From contig NC_023758.2 of assembly GCF_000499845.2 (NCBI RefSeq), forward strand, positions 2,402,811 through 2,466,810: DNA of 64,000 nucleotides, read 5' to 3'. This document shows positions 37,390 through 50,347 of this stretch, piece after piece. Position numbers and translations under genes: made by a program. The notes beneath the pieces are model-generated. The model was not told the DNA's origin, did not search any database, and saw only the letters and a program-made list of their open reading frames with translations. The first letter of the stretch is position 1; the number at the start of each line of letters is the position of its first letter. This DNA comes from Phaseolus vulgaris (Eukaryota > Streptophyta > Magnoliopsida > Fabales > Fabaceae).

Positions 37390-39670
37390 AAATACAAAAA
37401 TATGGGGGACTAGACCAAAACTCATATGTTAACAAAAACGATACAAAAGTAAACTATACATATTCATAAAAAAATCTAAGAATAGACTAGATGGAAGTCT
37501 ATTATACCAATGAAATTATTCTCTATGAATAAATCTTAAAATAACCAACTTATCAGCAGAAACATTCCCTTCACGAAAAATATGAGTAACCCTAAACCTG
37601 ATTTTCCCACAATAATTAAGATAAATATTTCATCGAATATGAAGCATCCACGAAACATTAGTCCTAGCAGTAAAGACAACACAAACCAAGGCAGAATTAC
37701 ATTCAAGTCAGACATTAGTAAGCCTCATCTTTTGAATTTCCTCCATAGCATGTATAACTCCATAAAACTCAACAATCATATCAGTTTGAACTTCAAGAAA
37801 CGCAGAGAAAGCATCAATAAACTCTTTCATACTCCCACGAAAAATATCACATAAGTAGCAAAACCAAGATACCCTTAACAGTAGTGTTAATTTTAACCCA
37901 GTCTGGCGAAGGAAACTCTCATCTAACAAGAAGAGGACAAAGCACTTTACCACTATGAGTATTAATAGCAAAAAACTTAATCACGTTGAAATCTAACATA
38001 TCATTCTTCATTGAAACTTTACACGAATTTTCCACTAGACAAGTTAAATCTTTAATTATCAAAATAGCCCTAGAAACCTCAATCTTATCCTGAAATCTAG
38101 CATAATTCTTCATACGTCATATCATCCAAATAAAAAAAGGTTATCACAACAAGCTTAATCAATTTAACCAAGTGACTACCATCACTCTTAACAAAAGAAA
38201 GAAGATAATCCTTATTAGAGAAATGAGAAGTAAGAAAAATTTGTCGAACTCAACTCCAAATATGCAAAGCATTAGAACATTCAAAAAATAAATTTCAAAT
38301 AGATTTCTCATGCTTTTCACAGAGCGTACACGTAGAACATATATGCAAACCTTTATTATGAATATGTTGATATGTAGGAAGTCGCCCATAAATTTTTTTC
38401 CAGAGTACTAGAGTTTTGGAAGGCGGAATAGATGAAGTCGAAATGAATTTACTCCAACCACAAGAACTCCTGGTTCCAAGAAAAAATTCATAGCCGATTT
38501 AAGAGTGAAATGACCAGACTCATCTAGAATCGACTTAGGAATATCCTGATCCTCCCTAACCATGATATGATTAAAAAAATGAGGTATTTGCTGTAAAGAT
38601 AAGGAAATATTCCAATCACAACTTGTCTAAAATTAAGAGACTATATCCAAAATGCTAGCACCATCAAATAATACTGCAATATTTGCTAAAGAAGTAGTAT
38701 AACATCATTTATCATTCTAGAAATTAATAAAAGAACAATCCAAAAAGTATAATCAAGTATAGTACAATAAAATTACTTAATTCTAAGCCAAATAGATGAG
38801 GATCTATAAATCATTCGAACTCGTATTTTTATTTAAGAACCCTAAGAAAAGACCAAAGTTTGTTGCTATAAGCAAAGTTCAGAGCAAGCTTAAGAAGATA
38901 TGCATTATTTTCATGACAAAGATTAATAATCTTCAAACCTCCATTCTCAATAGGAGAACAAATCGTATTCCAATTCACGATGACTATGCATTTATTCATA
39001 ATATCACCAGTCCAAATAAAATTTCAACACCACTTCTCAACTTGGTTAAGAAGTGAAATAGGTCATTTATACATATTAAAGTTATAAGCTAGAAATCCAG
39101 TAATCAACGTATTGACCAATTGAATTTGACTCATCATACTAAGAGATTTACCTTTTCAAGATGCTAACTTCATTTTGACGTTATTAGGAAAAGGTTGAAG
39201 AAATCGACACTTTAAAGCACCAACAAAGATAGACACTCTCAAATAATGGAAAGGTAAACAATCATGACTACAAAAAATAATACGTTGAATTTTGGTGACA
39301 AATCTTGCAAAATTATCTATGGTGAAAAAACTACTTTTAGAGTTATTAACATATTAACTAGAAAAATCACCATATGTTTTAAGAAAAATACTCAAATTTC
39401 TAATAGACTTAATATCCCACACATAAAACAAATATGTCATCACCATATAAAAATATGAGAGGGACTGAGATAACCATGAAGACTAGTCATATATAAAATT
39501 TTATCATTCACAAGCTTAGAGATACTTCTACTAAGAATTCTTCTGCAAGACAAAAAGTAAAGGAGACAAATGATTACCTTATCTGATACCTCTACTGCAA
39601 GAAAAAAAATTCACCAAACTACCATTTATTTTGATAGAAAGTATAGTTGAACGGAGAATTGTACTAATCC
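37390..39670 (-). mobile_element. Decayed, 5'-truncated LINE (non-LTR retrotransposon)
   Basis: Several broken reading frames on the minus strand line up, in order, with a plant LINE ORF2. At the high-coordinate end, YGDDIFVLC carries the reverse transcriptase YxDD box (39447-39436). Next comes the FIWTGDIMNK...WNTICSPIENGGL thumb region at about 39000-38930. A zinc-knuckle-like segment with HICSTCTLCEKHEKS follows at about 38345-38310. The RNase H domain, with EFYGVIHAMEEIQKMRL and WLECNSALV, lies at 37780-37680, and RFRVTHIFREGN lies at about 37600-37560. Many stops and frameshifts separate the pieces and the endonuclease half is absent, so it is a dead 5'-truncated copy. Neither a clear poly(A) tail nor target duplications could be placed, so both ends are approximate. 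Confidence 0.8.
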
Positions 39671-41782
39671 AACCGACAAACGATGGATAAAAATCAAAGT
39701 TTGTCAAAACTAATAATAAAAATTCAATTGAGAATATCTAAATTTATAGAAAACTTAAAATATGATTATGTTATTTGTATGTTGACACAGTAATGGATAT
39801 AATGTAAGATATAAATTATATTGATTTAATTAATGAAAATTAAATATAAAAATGTTGTTGAAAATATAAAAAACTTAAATATTTAATATAATAAATTTTG
39901 TAACAAAAATAAATTAAGAACACTTGAAATTATAATAAATTTTAAATTTAATTAAGCTTATTCTTTAAATAATTAAAAAAAATGTCAGAATATGTATTCA
40001 ATTCAAGAAGATGGAAGAGATAGATTTTTTTTTATTATCTTATTTTAGTTTAAAACTTTGAAGAACGAATGGAAATGTTAATAATAACTAGTATTTTTTT
40101 CTCGAGATTTTATCTTGTTTTCATATTTTCTCCAAAACTCACCCTAAAATAACCCAAATTACATAGAAGTTGATAGCTGTTCTTATTCCATGTTTTTTCA
40201 ATCTACATCATCATTTTAATTAAAAATATATATTTTGTTAAAGCACTTTTTTGAACATATATATTTCTCAATGGTTGAAATTTATAGAAAATTTATTTTT
40301 TTTCTAGGACCACCCTTTATATAGGAATCTCTCTCTCAATTATAATTTTATGGTGTTTGAAACAATTTAGTCAATAATAAAATGTATATTGGACAAAATG
40401 CCCTACAATCATTGTTAAAAATATCCATTGACAGTGTGACCCACATCAACCGAAGACAGTTTACAAGAAGAGACAAAGAAAGAGTGTATGCTCTTTTTTA
40501 TAATTTTTATTTTAATTAAATATATCAATTCAATATTTTAATATTAAAAGGTTGCTGTAATTTTGTTTTTTAAAAAAATTAATTAAAGTTTTCTATGACA
40601 ACTATCAAATAAACATCCGCTTCACAACTTTATCTTAATAATAATATAATAAGTCTTAAATATGTGCGTTTTCATGTGATATACAAGTGATATTTTCAAA
40701 GAAATGTATGAAATTGTTAATAAAATATAAATAAATAAAGAAAAAAAATTAATTATATTTTATCAGTAAACTAAATAATTAAACTGAGACATAACACTGA
40801 AATTTTAAAAGACAAATGTTTTGTCCTAACTCTCGGACTTGTCGTATTACTCTCAATAGAAGTGTTTGTCTATATTTTACGGGTTAAATATATTATTTAT
40901 CTATAAATTTCAATTAAAATATAATATCAGACAATATTTGATATTTAAAAATTGTATACCTCACAAACATGCTTGAGGAAACTACATCGATTTTGATCTG
41001 CAAAACTTGAAAAGATTAACCCTAATAATTATCATTAAAATCTTAAACTTTTGTTTATGTGAGGTGAGTTGTGAGAACTGACATAAATAAAGACAGAGCC
41101 ATTAGTTTACTTGAAAAGGGAAAACTGCTAACATAGCCCATTGTTTCTCTGCAAAAACCTTTCTCTCAAAGGAGATCACTATCAACCACATCTTCAATAA
41201 TTACAGCTCCTGCACTCTACTTCCAAATCCTTCTCTCGGTTTTCTTAATTTTTTTTAGAGGGAAGGTTCTGAGTGTCAAAATTTGATCTGAGAAAGATTA
41301 CAATTTCTATATGACCATCACACCTTCATCTTAAAAATAAAGACAGTGAATTTACCCACAAATTGGTAAATGCAGTAGATATTACAACAAAGTGACAAAG
41401 TGGTACAATATATTGATGAGAGTTAAAACTATAATAAGAATTACTGCAGAACTGTTCTCACACTATGTAATAAACTGAAAACGTAATTTTAATTATATAA
41501 TTGAATACATTGAGTTAAAATAAATAAAAATGAGTTTAAATTGAAATAATCATAAAAAAAGTTGCACAACCTGAGAAACACTCTTAAAACTTATGTGACT
41601 TTTATATCTATTGTTTGACATGACAGAATACAGCAGCAGAATATCTTTGGTGGTTTCATGAAAATGCGGTGAATGTATCAAAACCCTTTTATCAGTTAAG
41701 ACGCAGTTTTTGTCTCTTGGGATACTTACGTCCGCATCCCTTGTTTGAGGAAAACAACAGGCTTACTAGTGTTGATTTCTCC
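39671..41782. other. AT-rich intergenic region
   Basis: No supported gene or repeat. The last few hundred bases probably contain the promoter of the small gene at 41880. Confidence 0.5.
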
Positions 41783-41793
41783 TTTATATATTT
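41783..41793 (+). promoter_or_regulatory. TATA box of the small gene at 41880
   Basis: TTTATATATTT sits about 90 bases before the ATG at 41880. It favours that ATG over an in-frame ATG at 41820, which would fall right at the expected transcription start. Confidence 0.5.
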
Positions 41794-41879
41794 CAACTTC
41801 TTCCACCATTTCAACACTCATGTCCTGGGTTAAGCAGCATTCTACTCAAACAAAAACCAAAGCCAGAACCAAAATCAAA

Positions 41880-42176
41880 ATGGAGTTCGAGATTTCCAGA
41901 CCCGAATCAGAGGCTGACAAGTCTAGCAGAAGACACCTGCAAGAGAAGGACTCTTATCCAGTTCACGGAGTCTCAAGCCAGCTCCAGTTGAAGTCCTCCA
42001 AAACATCATCACAAACCCTTAACAAACAAGAAGTTCTTCATCGCATTCGACACCGTAAGTCCCTGAACAGAGTCAAAGGCGCTTTTGAGGGTCTTCTGGG
42101 CAGCTCCAAGGGCAACACAGCCTCAGCTCAAGAGCATATTTGGCTAGAACAATTTGATATTTTCTCTGCTCCTTGA
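41880..42176 (+). CDS. Small basic plant protein of unknown function (98 aa)
   Basis: I do not recognise this gene with confidence. The frame stays open upstream to at least 41745, but the ATG at 41880 (context CAAAATGG) is the better start because a TATA box lies just before the upstream ATGs. The product is hydrophilic, with a Ser/Glu/Arg-rich N-terminal half and a conserved-looking basic block LNKQEVLHRIRHRKSLNRVK followed by GAFEGLLGSS and an acidic aromatic end. It has no signal peptide, membrane segment or cysteine motif. Base composition here (about 45-50% GC) stands out from the AT-rich flanks, which supports real coding. A small nuclear or adaptor protein is possible, but that is a guess. 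Confidence 0.6.
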   Translation: MEFEISRPESEADKSSRRHLQEKDSYPVHGVSSQLQLKSSKTSSQTLNKQEVLHRIRHRKSLNRVKGAFEGLLGSSKGNTASAQEHIWLEQFDIFSAP

Positions 42177-43233
42177 AATATATGCAACCCATCACAACTA
42201 AGATATTCCGATATTGTATAATCATGCTCAAATTACTAATAAGATTTAATTTGTAGGTCGAGCCATAATCAATATATATCAAATCTCATGCAGCTCAAAA
42301 CACCTACCTTTATATGTGACTTTTTTCACTCTTGCTGTCCATTGAGACAGATATTTCAACCATTTTAAATTCTATAACATAAATTATTAGAGATTACAAA
42401 TAGTGCAGGACAAAAGTACGAATTGGACAAAGTCCGAATTGGAAAGGGTGATAAGCATAAAAGGAATTGAAGATGATAAACTGCTTCTATTTTTAAGTTT
42501 CTAAACATTTAATTTGAAAACCATATTTAATATTTAATGGGTTTTTTTATAAGAAATTAATTATTAAGTACAGAAATATTTAAGAAAACAATTTTAATAC
42601 CCTGGGTGATTAGGAAATCAAACAAGCCCTCGGTGTTATTCCCACATCTAAAACAAAAGAAAAAGAAAAGAAAAAAGGACAAATCTACTATTTGTTTCCA
42701 GCACTTCTTATGAGGATAAATAAATAATTTCTTTCTGTTTGATTCACAATTGAGAAATAATCCCTCCCCTTTTCTCTCCAATTGACATGAAACCAAATAA
42801 ATAAAAACCTCTAAAAAAATTAAAACATTAAGAATTAAAAACATTGATTAGTAGCAAATTACAGAGGAAAGGAGAGTTTCAATTCTATTATTAATTAAAA
42901 AATAATTTTAATTAATACAACAATACGTTTCGTATATTCTTTCTTTCTACCCCTCTCTCTCTCCTATTCATCTACGCGAACAGAAAAGAGACACCCTCCA
43001 TTTTTTTTTATTTTTGTCCCCAATGAAACAATTTTTTACTCAATTTCATTCTCATTTTATCCTTCCTAATTTTTTTTTGTATTTCCCTTCTAATACCAAA
43101 GAACATTAGAATATCTATAGATTACAATTCATTAGAGTGGGGCCAACAGCAGCACCAATCATGACAGCTTAAAAATAAATATTGCAACAATAATCTCACT
43201 GGCAAAAAAATGTAGACTAAGTAATGAACATTC
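42177..43233. other. Intergenic region between convergent genes
   Basis: It holds the 3' flanks of the small gene and of the pre-ribosome gene. A CT-rich tract lies at about 42940-42965. Nothing else is recognisable. Confidence 0.5.
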
Positions 43234-44799
43234 TCATTTCCTGCCAATCACCCCTGAACTAGAGAGAAGACGGAGTGCTCGGTTGGAATTGTTCAAAACT
43301 GATGAAGATCTTGGAACTGACATTTTCCTTTCCTTCAAGAATTCCAAGGCACTGTTTGAGCATTGAGGAGGACCTATTTTGCTCAGAATAACAGGTTCCA
43401 AACTGCAAATCACAGTAGGTACACAATAAATACAAGACAAAATGCGACATGAATGCAAAGTAATAGAAATGAATGCAATTGAAAAGAATGAAATCTCTAA
43501 CCCTAATTTCCTTGATTTTCTCCTCCTTAAAGTGGTAGACTTTGTTTCATCTTTCTCCTCCTTAGTGTCAGAAAATGAAACATGACTGCAAATGAATTAT
43601 AGCCTCTTAGAGATTTGTTCCAATAAAATGCATATTTCGCACCAGAGAAAGAATTACAGATTTACATACTTCTCACGAGCAGCAAGCATTTGGACAATGT
43701 CCTCGGGGAGAAATCCATCAGCTGTGTTCGGTTTTTGCTGAGGTTCAGAATCAATTACATTTTGAGCTTTTTTACCAGCTTTCGATGGTCGAGGAGTTAT
43801 GTTTTGGGACCATTTCCTCCTACGCTCTTTTGCTTCGCGTACAACCCTACCAGTCAAGGACAAAAAATCATTTAATCAGGCACTCAATGAATTTGATGGT
43901 TCTAAAGAAGACCAAGAATATATCCTACAAGTGACTTCAACAAAGCTTTCGAGCATACAATTAAATCTTAACCAGTAAATGTTAATCATATATCCATAAT
44001 TTAACAAACAATGATAATGTCATATCTTTACATGAATTTGCAGAATCTCACATTTCACAAATGTAGAGCTGAATAGCCCTTCTCTATATACGCTGAACAG
44101 ACCCAAGTGTGTTCTGATTTCTTTAATATTTTTTTCAAACCAATTTCGCACCTAATTGTTAAACAATGAACAACCTAATTGTTAAACAATGAACAACCTA
44201 ATTGTTAAACAATGAATAACCTAAATGTTAAACAATGAACAACCTAATTGTTAAACAATGAACAACCTAATTGTAAAACAATGAACAACCTAATTGTTAA
44301 ACAATGAATAACACTGAACATCAGAATGAGAAGCTTGCAAAATAGTGTCTCGCAATCAAAGAGTTAGTGAATCTCCGTAACATTCTTCGTCCTACTCCAT
44401 CCTTCCCCAACCACCCCTATCCCAGAATCTATCTATATTGGCCAGTTTATATTCAACCGTGCTGAACCATGTTTCAATAATATTACGGAAGATGCACAAG
44501 ATCAGTTTTTTATTAAAAAAAAAAACTTATTTTTCCAGTTTTACTCTAGACAAATTAGATTAATAAACAGAACCTTAACACAGAGTAAAGCAATACCTGG
44601 ATTTATTTTCTCTTTGAACCCTTTGAATCTCTTCGTCTTGTTGTAGACCCTGCGATGTTCATGCTTGTGTTAAGAATCTTGTCCCCCATCAGGATATAAA
44701 ATTGATTCGATTAATCGACACAAAAAAGAAGAAATCAGAGACCTGTTCTGTTGTGAATTCCTCAGGGGCGTCGGAATCGTAGTCTTCTCTGTTCGACAT
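43234..44799 (-). CDS. Probable U3-containing 90S pre-ribosomal complex subunit (UTP16-like)
   Basis: Minus-strand exons are 44799-44743, 44649-44597, 43846-43670, 43585-43502 and 43402-43234. All junctions are GT-AG and phases agree, giving a 179-residue hydrophilic protein. It starts MSNREDYDSDAPEEFT and has a basic helix with VVREAKERRRKW. A conserved short motif, FLPEDIVQMLAARE, is followed by an acidic/basic linker with SDTKEEKDE and RRRKSRK. The C-terminal part has ALEFLKERKMSVPRS and ends SSGVIGRK. The SDAPEEFT start, the RRRKW helix and the 'L-P-x-x-I-V-x-x-L-A-A-R-E' motif fit the small nucleolar UTP16/90S pre-ribosome family, so a role in early 18S rRNA processing in the nucleolus is likely but not proved. 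Intron 2 contains a minisatellite. Confidence 0.72.
44151..44311. repeat. Minisatellite, seven 23-bp copies, in intron 2
   Basis: Seven head-to-tail copies start at 44151, 44174, 44197, 44220, 44243, 44266 and 44289. The unit is CCTAATTGTTAAACAATGAA plus CAA. Each unit contains the near-palindrome ATTGTTAAACAAT. Copies differ at only one or two positions, so the array is young or kept uniform by exchange. It lies wholly inside intron 2 of the UTP16-like gene. Confidence 0.95.
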
Positions 44800-46189
44800 T
44801 GATGCTCTTTCGAGAAAATCTCTTTAATCGAATCAGAAACTCTTTCTAGGGTTTAAGCAAAGCATATGTTTTGTACGTCTATTTATGGACACTACATTCC
44901 GCACCCATGTTTTTAAAACTGCACCCAACGTGAGGAGTGAGATGACAAAAATATCCTTGCCAAATTATATATTCCATCTTTTTTTTAATGTAAAAAACTA
45001 GTTTTTTAACGGTTTTCTTCTTCTACTTTTGTTACTTTTTATTTATTTCACATTGTAATTCAATTTTTTATTGTTCTTATAAAAATAAAATAAATCATAA
45101 TACTTAGCAATCTATTTCTTTTAATCTTATAAAAATATATAAATAATAAATAATAAATAAAAATTAAAAAATTAAAATAATTATGAATGATATATTTTAT
45201 ATCATTTGATTATTGTTATAATTTAATTAATGAAGATATTCGTTAACAATAATTTTATTTCTTTTAAATAATACCTAAAAAAATTCCCAAATATCAATTT
45301 TTATTTTTATTTGATCTTCCCTTTAAAAAATAATTTAATATTTAGGTTATATATATATATATATATATATTATTAATTAAATATATCTATATTTTATTTA
45401 AATATATCCGGAATTGAATATTAAAAGATTCAAATACACGTATATCTATATTTTATTTAAATAAATATAAATACATAATATATAATAATAATAAAAATAA
45501 AATTGTAATATTTGGCTTGCTCTCCTCTTCCGTTTTTTTACTCCAATCACTTTATATAGTTATGTGTGAATATGTGTTTTGATACTTAAATATGTTAATT
45601 TTAAATTTTGTAGTATCTTCATATTTATAATATTGATTAGAGGAAACAAATAAAAAAATAATGATAAAATCATTTTGTTATAAATAATGGGAGATACTAA
45701 AACTACTGAGTATTTGAGATTTTAATTTATTGAAATTGATTTTGGATAAAGAAGATTGAGAAATATTTATAATATTAAGAAAGATATTTACAATATTTAT
45801 TTAAATATTTTTTTTAGGAAAGAGAGATTTAAATGATAATCAGAGAACAGGGTATTCCATAAATCGTGCATATTTTTTTATTTATTTTTTATATAACTGA
45901 TTATACAATAGAATGAATGAATGAAAGATTGTGTAATACCTTTATATTTCAAAATATATTTATACATTTTAGATTGTATAGTTTTTCAATATATTCTGAA
46001 ATATATTTTCACATCCAAAAATATATTATGGGATGTACATGAAAAAGTATATTTCAAAATATATAATTTAAAATTGTACCAGTGCATTCGAAAATTTTGT
46101 TGGACTATTGGACTAGTCCAGGTGAGAACAAAAGCCCACTGAAATCCTTTACAATGGCCCAATATAGCACCTAACTACTACTGAATAAT
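44800..46189. other. Upstream region of the UTP16-like gene
   Basis: The first 100-200 bases should be the leader and promoter of the UTP16-like gene. The rest is very AT-rich with an (AT)n tract at about 45350-45370. A short segment at 45935-46075 repeats variants of TTCAAAATATATTT several times. No gene is supported. Confidence 0.5.
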
Positions 46190-46520
46190 GGCAGTTTCTT
46201 CCTGCACCCCTATATTTTTCTTTCTGCACCCCATAATTTTGTAAATTCCGAAACTAACCCCCACAATTTCGGGATCTGGGAGTGTGTTACGGATTTATTA
46301 ATCCGGAAGTGAAACATGTTGCATTCTGGATGAGAGGGTATTCCAGAAGCAAAGTTTGTATTAATTATTGATTTTAAGATTATTGAATCTGAAAGTCTAA
46401 TTTCTGTTACGAATTGGTGGATCCGGAATGATTTTTTTCAATTATGGATTTTTGAATCTGGAATGCATAGGGACACTTTTGTCTTTGCAGAACCTTGTGG
46501 GGGTGCGGGAAGAAACTGCC
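46190..46520. mobile_element. Mutator-like MITE, 331 bp, with 9-bp target duplication
   Basis: The element begins GGCAGTTTCTTCCTGCACCC and ends with the reverse complement of GGCAGTTTCTTCCCGCACCC, so the terminal inverted repeats match at 19 of 20 bases. It is flanked on both sides by CTGAATAAT (46181-46189 and 46521-46529), a 9-bp target duplication typical of Mutator-like elements. There is no coding capacity. The interior carries several degenerate copies of a TTACGGATTnnTnnATCCGGAA-like unit. The perfect target duplication and well-kept ends suggest a fairly recent insertion. Confidence 0.92.
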
Positions 46521-46529
46521 CTGAATAAT

Positions 46530-49500
46530 GATCACCAAAATGAATTTTAGATCCATGGAGATAAAAAAAAATTACAATCTTAATAAATTAATATTATACT
46601 TATACATGTTTACTCACCAGTAATTGTAGGAATAATTTAAAAAAGTCTCTTCATTCTAACTATTTATTTTCTTCCTCTATAATGATCGTAGAAGGTAAAA
46701 AATACCTTAATTCTTAATATTCCTTAGTTTATTTTTATTTTTTTTATTAGTGAATTAATATCAAATTTTCGTTCTTCATAAACGCACATTATTATAGAAA
46801 TAAAAACACCATTAGAAATTATAGATTCAAAAAATAAATTGCAATATCCACAATCATAAGAAATCTCAGTTTTGTTTTAGTAGCTAAGAATTATGCCAAA
46901 AAGGGTCACCATTGCTAAAGGATATTGTCCTCCACTTTCTCCATCTCATAAAATGTTGATAAGATTGAAAGAATTATTGAGTGGCTTCAAAGTCAATTTT
47001 GGCAAATAATGCTTCATAACACCAAAATGACACAAACACATGATACCAATTTTTTTTTTCATAATTATGATATAATAAATTTGGTTTGTCTTGACCAAAC
47101 ATAATGAAAAAATCGAAATAAATGAAACGAAAAAAAATGTAGTTGTAATTGACCGGAACCATTTAATAATAATCATATGGTTACGGTCTCTCGGACATGA
47201 TAATAGAAGTGCAACATTTAATGTTTAGTTTTTTAATTATCATAATTATTCTTTTATATTTTAATATTCCATAAAAATTACAATGTAAATATTCTCCTGC
47301 TCTTCCATTTTATTTAATAAAGACGTTTAAAATTGAATTATCTGGCCTTCTGCTGCACACGTAATTGAATAAATGATTTTTGTGTCAACTTTAAAAATGA
47401 AAAGAAAACCTGTCTTCTAGAAAAATAAAATTAGAAGCTTCTGTTTTTGACTTGCTACACGCTTTCAATGGTTAAAAATCAACAAATTTAACCTAACGCT
47501 TGAAAAGGGAAATTTTACTTTGGCCTGTTTATTATAGATTACATTTTTTCAAGTAAAGTACACTAGAATCGCTTAATTTCATTTTGTAGTTTAATGCATG
47601 AGAAAAGAAAAAAAAATTAGAAGAGTAAAACTATTTTTTATAGTACTTTTAGTAGTTGCATTTTTTTTTATTCATTTTTAGAATAGAATATTAATTTTTA
47701 CTTTTTTGAATTTGGGAAATAAGTATTGAATTTTTTTTCTGATAAAATTAAATTATTGTTTATTGTCAATTTTGTTCATTTTTTTTTATGCATGGGCTAT
47801 TTTGATAGTAAGAGTGATATTAAAGTTGTTGATAGTATTTCATTATTATTGATGTTGAAATAATGTAGAAAACTTTAGTGTGTTTTAATTGTAGTTAGTA
47901 TGATTTTTTTACATATTTTTTTGCTATCGATATAAAGTATAACAGTGTGAAAATGCATTTATGAGTTTTCCCAAATAAAAGTTTTGTCCATTATTCATTC
48001 ATCTCTCTTTTCTAAGAACGTATGTATTAATTTCATAATTTTAATTTTTTTTATCATTACTTAAGTAAATAATATTATTCATAATCTCTAGTGTGTTGGA
48101 TTCTCTCTAATATTTATAGTTTATGGATGAACTTCAGTGGACTTGTATGTGAGTCCAAAAGAGGCTCCAACTACGCCTTAATCATGATTTATTATTAAGT
48201 ATAACTTAATTACAGTTAATTATAGGTTTATGGGTTGCACTCAGATTAGGAAAGTTATTCAGTCTTCTTGACTATTCGACATTCTCGATAATTCAGTAAT
48301 ACATTTATCCCCTAGACTCGAGTGAAGCGATTTGAATATTAACATAAAGTTTATTAAAAGATGAATTGTCTTATATGATCAACCTTCAGAATAGCATATA
48401 CACCTTATAAGCATCAGTTCCACATAATCGTCCTGTCCTGTGCGAGTAATTGTGCGTATGTTTTGATCATGATAATTTATTGATATTGATCGTTCTAATA
48501 ATTTATTTTTGTGCCATATTCTGTAACTTGTATTTGCAAACTCATTTTTCCCCTGTTAGCGTAATCAACTTAAGTTCTGATACTTGAAACTAATACATTG
48601 AATCTTCAGTTTTTTTTCTTTCTTTATGCATTATATGGTTTTATGAATTTCCAGTAATATATGATAATAGAATCTGTAACGAATTGAAACTTGACTTCTC
48701 TTATGCAGTTATATGCATGATTGGATTTGCCTTCATATCTTGAGTTTGTTTTTTAAAAACTTTATATGCCTAATTCTTTTATTCCATAAATTTATGCTAA
48801 AGGTTGCTATCAAATTACAAGCTAATTACAATATGAAGATGCATTTTGAATTTAATTTTTGCTAAAACTAAGATAGTTTAAAACCAAATTAATTCACGAA
48901 ACACATATAAACACGTTATCCCTTTTTTCTTACCAGTGTTTGTTTTGTTGACTTCTGGATTGCTTTGTCTCTTGTTATCTTTGGATCAGAATAGATGTAC
49001 TAAATTGAATTGACTTGGAAATAATGCAGCCTTCATTGTTATGGCTATGGCCTTTAACTACCACTTGACTTACTAACACCAATATTTTTTACAATAGTTT
49101 TTCATATTTCTTAATATGTATTACATCTTAAAGATTAAACAAAAAACAAAAAAGAGTGAAAGAGAAATGTGAATGCATCATATGATTGTTGGTTTGAGAG
49201 TTGTATGATGAAGCCGCAACTGTTACTGTTCTACAACTGGCACTTACAGACATTGAAATAATATCTTATTATCAACTTCCATTTATGTGCTTGCAAGTGG
49301 TAATGAATTCACAATTCATTTTACTTAATTATCCACTAAATATCTTATTTATTTATATAGATGGTTTCAAAACCTATTTTACCAAACAAAAGTCAATTAT
49401 ATGATGGTAAATATAATGTTTTATTTAATATAGACCTGTTATCAAGAATGATAAACATGTTTTTTTTAAAACCATGTAACTTGTACAAAAATATATCTAC

Positions 49501-50347
49501 AAAGTTTCTGTGAATTGTTATCTCAACATGTAAATAACAACTACTTGTTATAATAACGTGATTCCACAAAATATTTAGCAGTAAGTAGAATTGGAAAAAG
49601 AATAATGTGTGTCGTAAAAGTCAAAGTCTTACGATTTGGCTTGTTTGGACTAACTAAAACTTGAAGTGCAGTGTGTGTAATTTGGCGTTGGGAAGAGGGG
49701 CATTTTGGGCAGAAGAAAATTAAGCGAGGGGTATATTCGGCACTTCACGTCCAAAAGAAAGATGTCGACTGGTCACATGTATTTTATTTCAAAGACAATG
49801 ATCCACAAACAAAGTGTGAATGTGGCTAACTTTCTTCCTAGTACCTTTCAATTCACCACCAAGGCTCTTGCTGCAACTTCGTTTTATTGTTTTCCGTTGG
49901 AGAAGAACGTTACGCAGACATAACGCATCTTTTTTTTCTTCTTCTTCTTCTTCTTCTTTTTCACACTGTTCAACTTCAACTGCTGCAGTCATTGATTTCA
50001 ACCTTTGCAGAACCTCTGAAGGTGCGTATTTATGTCTCAGGACAGTTAATTCATTTTTTTTCAGTTTTCTTTTTAATGTTTTTTCCTCAAAGCTGATTGG
50101 TTCTCTTGTATGAGCCCGCATTTATTGAGATAGATGGCTACCCAACGGCACCGATCACAACCTTTAATTCTCATTTAATCTATCATCTGGAAGATTATTC
50201 TGCTACCACGATTCTTCTAATTTCTTAAATCGCCAAAATTTTGGGAGGATTCAAGTTGAATTTGTGTTCTTGTAATTTTCAGCTAGGGAAGGGTGATGAT
50301 TGTGATTGCCCATTTGAAGCTAGTTCAGTTTCATTTAGCGTCTAAAG
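46530..50347. other. Intergenic region and leader of the WAKL14-like gene
   Basis: From 46530 to about 49650 there is AT-rich DNA without a supported gene. From about 49690 base composition rises; this should be the promoter and 5' leader of the receptor kinase, with a (TTC)n tract at about 49937-49957. A possible leader intron runs from GTGCGT near 50021 to the acceptor TTTTCAG near 50281, but this is only a splice-site guess. Confidence 0.5.

Noticed and set aside
45921..46142. Plus-strand frame of 73 codons with repeated YFKIYNL-like words
   Set aside because: The repetition comes from TTCAAAATATATTT-type DNA repeats; nothing else suggests coding.
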